Shown: in pieces, positions 18,607-26,288 of the stretch | How positions within the stretch are numbered: the first letter of the stretch is position 1 | Layout of the letters: every line of letters starts with the position of its first letter | Source of the DNA: Granulicella mallensis | Lineage (GTDB): Bacteria > Acidobacteriota > Terriglobia > Terriglobales > Acidobacteriaceae | Assembly (NCBI RefSeq): GCF_014203225.1 | Contig: NZ_JACHIO010000007.1 | Coordinates: 124,001 to 188,000, forward strand | Direction: 5' to 3' | Length of the DNA stretch: 64,000 bases | Notes under the pieces: model-generated | The model's input: the letters and a program-made list of their open reading frames with translations, nothing else | The model's database searches: none | What the model was told of the DNA's origin: nothing | Position numbers and translations under genes: made by a program

Positions 18607-19904
18607 TGGAGCTTCCCGGTATTGGGTCTGTGGCGCACGTAGCGGCATTTCTGTCGACCGCAATATTTACCTCACTGTGGGAAGGCGGCCTACTGACATT
18701 GTTGACCGCAGTGTGTCTGCGGCTTCTGCCAGCTCTGAGAACTGGTGTGCGTGCTTTGATATGGATGGCGGTCTTTGGAGTAGCGGCCATTCTGCCATTC
18801 TTTTCCATCGTTACCAACCAGTCTCCCAAAGTGGCGGGGATTGACCTTGGGATGCACATTTCCATGGCGTGGGCTTTCTTGATATGCACGGCCTGGGCAG
18901 CAGCTTCGCTTTATCGTGCGACCCGATTAGTGCATAGCGCGTGGCGTTTGCACCTGTTGTCGAAGAACGCTCGCGTAATAAAGCCAGATGCTGAACTTGC
19001 CAGTTTGCTGCAAGGGAAGGCCGCTTATTGGTCGCGCAGGAGCGCGGAGCTGTGTTCCTGTGAGGATGTCGACGTGCCGAGTGTCGTTGGCTTCTTCCGA
19101 CCTCGGATTCTCCTGCCGTCTGTATTCGGCGAAGAGATGTCGCCGGCGGATATCAGGCAAATCATCCTGCATGAGATGCAGCACCTCGGGCGCAGAGACG
19201 ACTGGACGAATTTGTTCCAGAAGCTGACTCTGGTCGTCTTCCCGCTGAACGTTGCGCTGCTCTGGCTAGAGAGGCGACTGTGTGTCGAACGCGAACTGGC
19301 ATGCGACGATGGTGTCCTGCGGCTCACTGGAAGCAGCAAGGCGTATGCCACTTGTCTTACGAATTTGGCGGAGCAATCACTGATGCGGCGGAGCATGCTG
19401 CTCGCGCTGGGTGCTGGACAGCACCGTTCCGAGTTGGAACTGAGGGTGGATCGCATCCTAAATCCCTCGCAACGCAGCGCTAAGTCACGGTGGAGTGTGG
19501 CTTCGGCGGGGTTAATTCTGGCCGTGGTATCCGGGGTTTCCGTGCTTTGTGTGCAGGTTCCGGCAATCCTCACGTTCCGAACTCCCGATGCTTTAGTGGC
19601 GTCGGACTCGATTGAGCCTGCAAACAGGCCATCAGCCTACACCGGTTTCGCTCGGCCAACGCTCGTGAAAGCGCTCATGCCATGCAAAGACATGACAACT
19701 TCCAGCAGAAAGCGGCGAGTGCCTCAGACCCGTTTGCGCGATGTCGTGAAACGGGAGAACAGACAGGCCCCCTTCCAGAGGATCGCAATTGTTCGCGAAG
19801 AGAGGCTCGACTCGCATCGCCTTCGGTGGGCGGTGGCAGAAGATTCTCAATTCACTTACGCCGCTTTGCCCATACGTGGCGGCTGGCTAATCGTTCAACT
19901 CTAA
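18606..19904 (+). CDS. M56 family metalloprotease, BlaR1-like antirepressor without a penicillin-sensor domain
   Basis: About 432 aa. N-terminal hydrophobic helices (FTSLWEGGLLTLLTAVCLRL and following) lead to a cytosolic zinc protease domain: ILHEMQHLGRRDD carries HExxH, and CVERELACDDGVL carries the downstream ExxxD zinc ligand. One further membrane helix (VASAGLILAVVSGVSVL) is followed by ~110 residues outside the membrane. True BlaR1 proteins end in a beta-lactamase-like sensor with an SxxK motif; none is visible here, so the signal is probably not beta-lactam. It likely cleaves the adjacent BlaI homologue. Operon with blaI; htrA follows 27 bases later. Confidence 0.85.
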   Translation: MELPGIGSVAHVAAFLSTAIFTSLWEGGLLTLLTAVCLRLLPALRTGVRALIWMAVFGVAAILPFFSIVTNQSPKVAGIDLGMHISMAWAFLICTAWAAASLYRATRLVHSAWRLHLLSKNARVIKPDAELASLLQGKAAYWSRRSAELCSCEDVDVPSVVGFFRPRILLPSVFGEEMSPADIRQIILHEMQHLGRRDDWTNLFQKLTLVVFPLNVALLWLERRLCVERELACDDGVLRLTGSSKAYATCLTNLAEQSLMRRSMLLALGAGQHRSELELRVDRILNPSQRSAKSRWSVASAGLILAVVSGVSVLCVQVPAILTFRTPDALVASDSIEPANRPSAYTGFARPTLVKALMPCKDMTTSSRKRRVPQTRLRDVVKRENRQAPFQRIAIVREERLDSHRLRWAVAEDSQFTYAALPIRGGWLIVQL

Positions 19905-19931
19905 CCCCAACCTGTCTTTATGGAGCTTCCC

Positions 19932-21470
19932 ATGCCACTTGCAACTAATGAATTAGTAGAAAGAGCAAAGCGCTCTTTCCTTCCACTGTCCCTATGTGCC
20001 GCTACCGTACTCGGGATCGCACTTTTCAGCACTCATTACGGTGTTCATGCCTCTACAGTGACGGCATCGCCATTGGACGATCACAGCGTAGCTGCGTTGA
20101 CGTCGCTCGATACTGCGATGGAGACCCTTGCCGCTCGAGTAACACCCGCAGTAGTCAATATTGCGGTGACTTCACGTGGTTCCGAGGAAGAGACCTCCGC
20201 ACAGGGACAGCAGGAGGTGCCCCCGGGCTTCGCGCAATTCTTCGGACAGGGTGGTGGGATGCAGGCTCCACAGCAGCCGCAACTTCAGCACGGTATCGGA
20301 AGTGGTGTCATCATCTCGCCGGACGGCTACATCGTGACGAATAACCATGTAGTGGATGGCGCGACGCAGATCAAGGTGACGCTTCACGACCGGCGCGTGT
20401 TGACTGGCAAAGTTGTCGGTGTCGATAAGCTGACTGACCTCGCCGTGGTAAAGGTGAACGCGACCAACCTGCCCGCTATTTCTTGGGGAGACTCAAGCAA
20501 GTTGCAGCCGGGCCAAACAGTGCTCGCATTCGGAAGCCCTTTTGGATATTTCCAATTCTCAGTGACGCGCGGTATTGTGAGCGCGGTCAATCGTCCTAAT
20601 CCATACTCGGACGATGCGCGGAAACCGGGCGGCTATATCCAGGTGGACGCGGCTATCAACCCCGGTAACTCGGGTGGACCGCTGGTAAATGCCCACGGAG
20701 AACTCGTAGGCATAAACACCTTCATCATCTCAAATGACGGCTCGTTTGCAGGCGCAGGCTTTGCCATTCCAGCGCAAATTGCGCGGGCTACTACAGCGCA
20801 ATTGATCGCGCACGGGAAGGTGGACCACGGGTATCTGGGGATCAGCATGAATGACGTGACTCCAGACAACGCTCACTTCTTTAATCTGCCGGATGCATCT
20901 GGAGCGATCGTATCGCAGGTGACACAGGATTCCCCGGCAAGCCGTGCGGGCATTCAGCAAGGTGATGTGATTCATCAACTGAATGGTCAACCGATCAACA
21001 ATGGCAGCGCCTTGCAGGTTGCGGTCAGCGAAGACACTCCGGGCACGAAGATCGAGTTAGGTGTCCTGCGTAACGGTAAGTCCATGACGGTAAACATCAC
21101 GGTCGGGCAGTTCAAAGCCAACAGGGAAGTGGCTCAAGGTCATGGGGAGGACAGCGGTCTGCAGAGCGGCAAACTTGGTCTGTCGGTCAGCGAATTGACA
21201 GCAGAGACGCGCCAGCAGATCAACGCTCCTGACCAACTGCATGGTGTGGTCGTGCAGAGTGTGCGTCCTGCGAGTCCAGCGGAAGACGCAGGCCTGCAAC
21301 CGGGAGATGTGATTCTGGAAGTAAACCGCCAGCCGGCGTCGTCAGCAAACCAGTTTCTCGGTGAGATCCACGGCAATAGTGCCGGGAAGGACCTCCTGTT
21401 GACTGTGTGGTCGAAGGGTAACGTCAGCTATAGGACGATCAGCCCGGAGGCTGAGAACCAGAACGGGTAA
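19932..21470 (+). CDS. DegP/HtrA (Do) family periplasmic serine protease with two PDZ domains
   Basis: 512 aa. The start ATG 19932 is chosen because GGAG lies 7 bases upstream. A signal/anchor helix (FLPLSLCAATVLGIALF) precedes a trypsin-like domain with His in VTNNHVVDGA, Asp in LTDLAVVKV, and Ser in NPGNSGGPLV. Two PDZ domains follow (GYLGISMNDVTPDNAHFF ... GDVIHQLNGQ; then LGLSVSELTAETRQQI ... GDVILEVNRQ). It degrades or refolds damaged envelope proteins. A copy of the blaI-upstream palindrome overlaps codons 5-9, so its expression is probably tied to the BlaI/M56 pair. Confidence 0.92.
   Translation: MPLATNELVERAKRSFLPLSLCAATVLGIALFSTHYGVHASTVTASPLDDHSVAALTSLDTAMETLAARVTPAVVNIAVTSRGSEEETSAQGQQEVPPGFAQFFGQGGGMQAPQQPQLQHGIGSGVIISPDGYIVTNNHVVDGATQIKVTLHDRRVLTGKVVGVDKLTDLAVVKVNATNLPAISWGDSSKLQPGQTVLAFGSPFGYFQFSVTRGIVSAVNRPNPYSDDARKPGGYIQVDAAINPGNSGGPLVNAHGELVGINTFIISNDGSFAGAGFAIPAQIARATTAQLIAHGKVDHGYLGISMNDVTPDNAHFFNLPDASGAIVSQVTQDSPASRAGIQQGDVIHQLNGQPINNGSALQVAVSEDTPGTKIELGVLRNGKSMTVNITVGQFKANREVAQGHGEDSGLQSGKLGLSVSELTAETRQQINAPDQLHGVVVQSVRPASPAEDAGLQPGDVILEVNRQPASSANQFLGEIHGNSAGKDLLLTVWSKGNVSYRTISPEAENQNG
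19944..19957. promoter_or_regulatory. Putative BlaI-type operator inside the htrA start
   Basis: ACTAAT-GA-ATTAGT repeats the palindrome found at 18110..18123, with similar flanks. It lies 12-25 bases inside the htrA coding sequence, so a bound repressor could block initiation or elongation from an htrA promoter in the short blaR-htrA gap. Confidence 0.5.
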
Positions 21471-21550
21471 GCGGACAGGCGCGGGCCGTTCTTTCAGGCT
21501 GTCCGCGCCTAATCTGCCTCGAACTGCTGAAGAGCATGACGCAGGATTTC

Positions 21551-21727
21551 TTAGGCTGCGTCCTGCTCCACCGGAAGAGGGTGCTGCAGGAGCCAGCCCA
21601 TTGAGGTTGCCCAGACGAGAATGGAGAACGCGACCACGGAGAAGGTCGACACCAGGATGATAGCCGTCCTGCGTGAGATGAAGGAATGCCCGAGCATCTT
21701 GTCGTTGACAACTTCGTTACCGCCCAT
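21551..21727 (-). CDS. Small single-pass membrane protein, unknown
   Basis: A 58-codon frame from ATG 21727 to TAA 21551 has a hydrophilic start (MGGNEVVNDKMLGHSF), a basic turn (ISRRT), one strong hydrophobic helix (AIILVSTFSVVAFSILVW) and a short polar C-terminus. An AGGA lies about 11 bases upstream. The clear positive-inside helix favours a real gene over chance, but no family is recognised. It converges on htrA. Confidence 0.45.
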   Translation of the reverse strand: MGGNEVVNDKMLGHSFISRRTAIILVSTFSVVAFSILVWATSMGWLLQHPLPVEQDAA

Positions 21728-21874
21728 ATCGTGATTTTCCTTGAACGTAACGGCGTTGAAGGGACGTCCGGCCGATACGAAGCCCCCATCCGGAAGGTTG
21801 CGAAGGTCTTAATTCGGGTATCGCATAAATCTTTGAGCTTGTATCGCAAAGGGAAATCGAAAGCGGCGATCTGG

Positions 21875-22015
21875 CTACCGGTCATTCATTGCGGCAACTC
21901 CATCAAGCCAGTTCTCGATAACATCTGGACCGGACCAATGTTCTCTAATGACAAACGAGGTGAACTCGCTTCCGTCCTTCTTTTTGTACTGGTACTTTGC
22001 TAGAAGGCCGATCAT
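21875..22015 (-). CDS. Possible 46-residue protein, unknown
   Basis: From ATG 22015 to TAG 21875 the minus strand encodes a 46-aa frame containing GSEFTSFVIREHWSGPD and VIENWLDGVAAMN. Composition is protein-like, with a GGAC upstream as a weak ribosome site, but no family is recognised. The rest of 21728..22261 shows nothing assignable. Confidence 0.25.
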   Translation of the reverse strand: MIGLLAKYQYKKKDGSEFTSFVIREHWSGPDVIENWLDGVAAMNDR

Positions 22016-22261
22016 TCAAGGTCCAAACCTTTCACAAAGTCGAACCGAAAATCGTCAAATTCAAGATCTTCGAGCGTCGTCCTGGTTGCAAGTAAATAAG
22101 AGCACTACTCCTCAAAGCCCTGGCGGAATTACCCGCCGGATGATGAAAGGATCGGAGAACTGCGCGCCGTAGAATACCCCAATGGACTAAGTATCGACCG
22201 ATATCGGATGTATGCTTTTGATGGAGCGTTCAGCCGCTATGAATAACAGTTTGCATTCAAA

Positions 22262-24031
22262 GTGGAATTTGTCGGGATTTTTCCTGTGATTCGTTGGTCC
22301 AGGTTGCGGCAGGCTGAAGATCAGGTGTTATTGATTTTGGCCGTTGTGATTGGCGCGCTGACGGGCCTGGCGGTCGTCGCCTTCATCCTCTGTACTGAGC
22401 GCTTCGGCATGCACCTCTACCCGGCCGGCGGGGCTGCGTGGCGGCGGCTCTTGTTCCCCGTGGTAGGATCGCTTGGCATTGGTTATCTGCTCTATCGCTT
22501 CTTTCCCAACGCCCGTGGCAGCGGCGTTCCGCAGACCAAGACCGCACTGTTTGCACGCGACGGACGCATTACTCTGCGTACGGTGCTGGGCAAGTTCTTC
22601 TGCACCTCCGTGACACTGGCCAGCGGCATCCCGCTGGGACGCGAAGGTCCTTCGGTGCAGGTCGGCGCCGGTATCGCCTCCGTGCTTGGACGCATGCTTG
22701 GGCTGAGTCCTGAAACGGTGAAGAAGCTGATCCCGGTGGGGGCGGCAGCCGCCATCGCCGCGGCTTTCAATACGCCGCTCGCCGCTGTGCTGTTTGCCCT
22801 CGAAGAGATCATGGGCGACCTGAACGCACCGGTCATGGCGGCGGTCGTATTGGCTTCGGCAACGGCCTGGGTAGTGCTGCGTGCCTGCCTGGGCAATCAT
22901 CCGCTCTTCCGGGTTCCGGAATATCAATTGGTGAGCCCGATTGAGTTTCTCTTATACGCGGTGCTGGGCGTGGCCGGCGGATTGGTCTCAGCGGCTTTCA
23001 CCCGATTGCTGCTGGGCATGCGCGCAGCCTTTCTGCGCTTGCCTTATAAAACTACATGGTTGCATCCCCTGGCCGGAGGATTGATGGTCGGCGCGATGGG
23101 ATGGTTTGTGCCCCAGGTTCTGGGCGTGGGATACCTCTATGTCGGTCAGGCCCTCAACAACGGTATCGCCCTCAAGCTGATGCTTTTACTCGTTGTGTTG
23201 AAGCTCTTCGCCGTCACAACCAGTTACGCTTCGGGCAATGCTGGAGGCATCTTCGGCCCTGCCTTGTTTATAGGAGCCATGCTTGGAGGATCACTGGGGA
23301 CGGTGGCGCATCATCTGCTGCCGGCCTTGACGGCAACGCCCGGAGCCTATGCGCTGGTCGGCATGGGCGCGGTCTTTGCCGGAGTTGTGCGCGCTCCGAT
23401 GACCTCGGTTCTGATCATCTTCGAGATGACGCAGGACTACGCGGTCATTGTTCCGCTGATGCTGGCAAATCTTGTCAGCCTGTTCATCGCGTCCCAATTC
23501 CAACGCGAATCGATCTATGAGGCATTGACCGCGCAGGACGGCATCCATCTGCCGGCGGCGGCACGGAACCTGGGGTCCAGCAAACGGCTGGTCAGTGCGG
23601 CCATACGGCCTGCGGGCGAGTTACTGCGCGCGGATATGACGATCCAGGAGGCTTTTACGGTGATGCAATCCTCTGCGCTGGAATCCTGTCCCGTACTGGA
23701 TTCCAGCGGGGTCATCGGGGTGGCCAGCCTTGCGCAACTCGATGGGGAGCGGGGTGCGGGCGCAGACCGCAAGCTCGACTCCTTGATCAAGGCTCAGGAT
23801 TTTCTTCACATTCACGTCGATGAATCGCTGGATGTGGCTCTCGCCCGCATGGGATCTACAGGGATGGCGATGCTGCCTGTAGTCAGCCGCACAAATATTC
23901 ACAATCTCGAAGGCATCGTGACCCTGCAAGATGTCCTGCACGCCTATGGAGTTTCCGCCTGGGGCGGGCATTCTACGGATGATGCTGTAGCAGTAGCGGA
24001 CATACCGCCTCTGCCAGCACACTGGGAATAA
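22262..24031 (+). CDS. CLC-type chloride channel/transporter with CBS domains
   Basis: 589 aa. The three CLC selectivity motifs are present: GSGVPQ (helix D), GREGPSVQ (helix F, containing the gating Glu), and GGIFGPALFIGA (helix N). About ten hydrophobic segments are followed from residue ~430 by two CBS domains (LRADMTIQEAFTVMQSS; LHIHVDESLDVALARM), a regulatory tail found in a subset of bacterial CLCs. It exchanges Cl- for H+ or conducts Cl- across the inner membrane. The GTG start at 22262 has no good ribosome site; GTG 22286 is possible. The 3' end overlaps the convergent universal stress gene by 59 bases. Confidence 0.9.
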   Translation: MEFVGIFPVIRWSRLRQAEDQVLLILAVVIGALTGLAVVAFILCTERFGMHLYPAGGAAWRRLLFPVVGSLGIGYLLYRFFPNARGSGVPQTKTALFARDGRITLRTVLGKFFCTSVTLASGIPLGREGPSVQVGAGIASVLGRMLGLSPETVKKLIPVGAAAAIAAAFNTPLAAVLFALEEIMGDLNAPVMAAVVLASATAWVVLRACLGNHPLFRVPEYQLVSPIEFLLYAVLGVAGGLVSAAFTRLLLGMRAAFLRLPYKTTWLHPLAGGLMVGAMGWFVPQVLGVGYLYVGQALNNGIALKLMLLLVVLKLFAVTTSYASGNAGGIFGPALFIGAMLGGSLGTVAHHLLPALTATPGAYALVGMGAVFAGVVRAPMTSVLIIFEMTQDYAVIVPLMLANLVSLFIASQFQRESIYEALTAQDGIHLPAAARNLGSSKRLVSAAIRPAGELLRADMTIQEAFTVMQSSALESCPVLDSSGVIGVASLAQLDGERGAGADRKLDSLIKAQDFLHIHVDESLDVALARMGSTGMAMLPVVSRTNIHNLEGIVTLQDVLHAYGVSAWGGHSTDDAVAVADIPPLPAHWE

Positions 24032-24893
24032 GGCCGCGCAGCAGGTGATCTGCTTTCTCTGCTGCGCTGTGCGCGCCCATCACGATAAGATCCGAGTCCC
24101 GTTCCCGCGCTAACCCAACAATCTCAGAGCTGGGCTCTTTGCGAGAGACGACTATTTGCAGGCTCTTCATCGGATCGCACCCGGAGAGTCTCTGCTCCGC
24201 GGACATGACTCTTGCCAGTGCGTTTTGAAACGGTCCCGGATCGAGTGGTTGCACGTGTCTTGCTCGCTCAGGATTCTCGATGTGCAGAAGCGTGAAGGCC
24301 GCATGATGATCTTCGGCGAGCACACAGGCGAAGGCGGGAGTGCGAGCCGAGCCGGGATTCAGATCACTGGCGCAAAGGACATCGCGCAACGACCAGACAG
24401 GCTGTTTCACTGGCTGAACTTTAGGGCCGACCACCAGTACGGGACAGTCGACCCGACGCACAAGGGCTTCGGCGTTGGAACCGTAAAACAGCCTTACAAC
24501 GCCTTTCGCCGCATGTGTGCCGAGCACCATCAGATCGGGCTTCCGGTCGTGCGCCGTAGCGACGATCTCATCCTGTAAGGATCCTGAAGACAGAATCGTC
24601 TGCACCGCAAATCCTTCAGCACGCAGTTGGGTGTCATGCTCTTCCAGCTTCTGTTCGCTCTGGCGCATCCCTTCAAGCACCATGTCGAGGTCCACCCAGG
24701 GCATTTCGGATGGGGCGTATCCACTGGGGAGTTGGCTCACATTTTCAAGCAGAATTTGCGAGCTATAGCATCGGGCAATGCTCTTGGCATATTCCAGGGC
24801 GAGCATCGAAAGCTCGGAAAAATCGCTGGGGACTAGAATCCGGTCGAACGCTATCTTTTTGAGAGCCAATGTGTCCATCGCATGCATCCCCAT
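23973..24893 (-). CDS. Universal stress protein with two Usp domains
   Basis: 306 aa, tandem Usp fold. Domain 1 starts FDRILVPSDFSELSMLALEY and contains DLMVLGTHAAKGVVRLFYGS with the ATP-binding G-2x-G-9x-G-like loop. Domain 2 starts at about residue 165 (RDVLCASDLNPGSARTPAF) and contains DLIVMGAHSAAEKAD, a poorer nucleotide loop. Cytosolic stress protein; partner unknown. The exact start (24893 or the Met at 24878) is uncertain. Confidence 0.88.
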   Translation of the reverse strand: MGMHAMDTLALKKIAFDRILVPSDFSELSMLALEYAKSIARCYSSQILLENVSQLPSGYAPSEMPWVDLDMVLEGMRQSEQKLEEHDTQLRAEGFAVQTILSSGSLQDEIVATAHDRKPDLMVLGTHAAKGVVRLFYGSNAEALVRRVDCPVLVVGPKVQPVKQPVWSLRDVLCASDLNPGSARTPAFACVLAEDHHAAFTLLHIENPERARHVQPLDPGPFQNALARVMSAEQRLSGCDPMKSLQIVVSRKEPSSEIVGLARERDSDLIVMGAHSAAEKADHLLRGLIPSVLAEAVCPLLLQHHP

Positions 24894-25022
24894 GGAAGTA
24901 GGTGCAGTACCGGCCTATCATGTTACGCCGATCTTCGGGGAGAGGCTTTTCGGGCTCATTGTGGCATTGGACATTAGGTTTCCAATACACAGACTGGACG
25001 AGATATCTTCCGAGCGGGAGAA

Positions 25023-26156
25023 TCAACGCTCTAACGTGGCCGCAGTGTGAATGCGGCTCTCAGTAAGGTCCAGTTCGTACTGAAGTGTGCGTAGCACTTC
25101 CTCGTTGATTTGCCCGTCGTCGCGCAATCGAATGAGGGAGTCTCGCTCGACTTGAAGCACTTCGATCATGGCAGCTTTTCGCTCGGAATAATCCACGTTA
25201 CCCGCAGGTTCTATTTCATTCTCCGCTGGAAGTGCGTCGAGCCTTCTCTGGTACATGGCAATGAGTTCGCTGAACATGGCTGACTGAGTTTTCTTCTTAG
25301 CGCGTCTGCGGCTCAGATGAGCAACAGCCTCTCGAAGAAGTACTCGCCGAGTTTCCTGTTCCTCTTTACGTGAAGATTCCGCACCGCACAACCCTAATAG
25401 GCGAATCAACGTGGGCATGGTCAGGCCCTGAATCACAAGAGTGGCGAAGATCAAACAGAATGCCAGATAAATAATCATGCTTCTTTGTGGGAGAGTGTAT
25501 GGCAGGGAGACTGCGGCTGCCAGTGAGAGCACACCACGCATGCCTCCCCAGCCGATGATGAAGGTAGCTCCGGGATTCGGAAGTTCGACATCGACCTTCT
25601 GCACCCAACGCTGCAGCCAATAAGAAAAGTATGTCTCGCCGAAGACCCAGAGCATACGGACTGCGATCATGGCCAAACTGAAACCTATGCCGTATCGGAG
25701 AAGCACGGAATGGCTCATTCCATGAAGCTGTCCCATGACATACGGCAACTGAAGGCCGATGAGGACGAACACAATGCCGTTCAAAATAAAGGTCAGGGCA
25801 TCCCATACGGCTGTTGCCTGAAGCCGTACGCCAGGAGTCATGTACGAAACGCTCTTCCGGCTCATGTACATGCTGCACGCAATCACTGCAATGACACCGG
25901 ATACCCTCATCCGAGCGCCAAGCAGGTAGGTTGCATACGGAACAAGAATGCTGATGACGATCTCGATGCCGCCGTCATCTATGGAATGCCTCGAACTCTT
26001 CTTATCGTGCAGGTCAGCGTTTATTGGCGATAACACCGGATCACCCGGATCTGTCTTCCCCACGTATTCCGAATCAAGAACCCCATCTGGAATCGGCCCG
26101 TTCCCACGCAACCCATCGGTGTTGTCCGGGGACCGCAAATCCCCACTGTCAGCCAT
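25023..26156 (-). pseudogene. Na+/H+ antiporter (CPA1/NhaP type), 5'-truncated
   Basis: From about codon 62 the frame reads IVISILVPYATYLLGARMRV, SGVIAVIACSMYMSRKS and ATFIIGWGGMRGVLSLAAAV, the second half of CPA1 Na+/H+ antiporters, with a cytosolic tail of ~110 residues. The first half, which should hold the ion-binding ND/DD helices, is absent. It is replaced by a low-complexity hydrophilic stretch (MADSGDLRSPDNTDGLRG) of unrelated origin. Full-length relatives are over 500 aa. The break is near 25,980. Transport is very unlikely without the missing helices. Confidence 0.7.
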
Positions 26157-26231
26157 ACTCGCCGGTGACTAAAACGGCCCAAGCGCTGCAGCGTCGGCAT
26201 CTTCAACTGCTTCGTCTCACCGCGGCATGAG

Positions 26232-26268
26232 AAAAGGGGCAACGGAGCACCTCCGGTGCCCCTTTTTT
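26232..26268. terminator. Rho-independent terminator (bidirectional)
   Basis: AAAAGGGGCAACGGAG, a 3-base loop, then CTCCGGTGCCCCTTTTTT: a 16-bp stem with one mismatch, flanked by A and T runs on either side. It ends the S9 peptidase transcript on the minus strand, between that gene and the truncated antiporter. Confidence 0.8.
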
Positions 26269-26288
26269 GGGGTGAAGATGCCCCAGGG

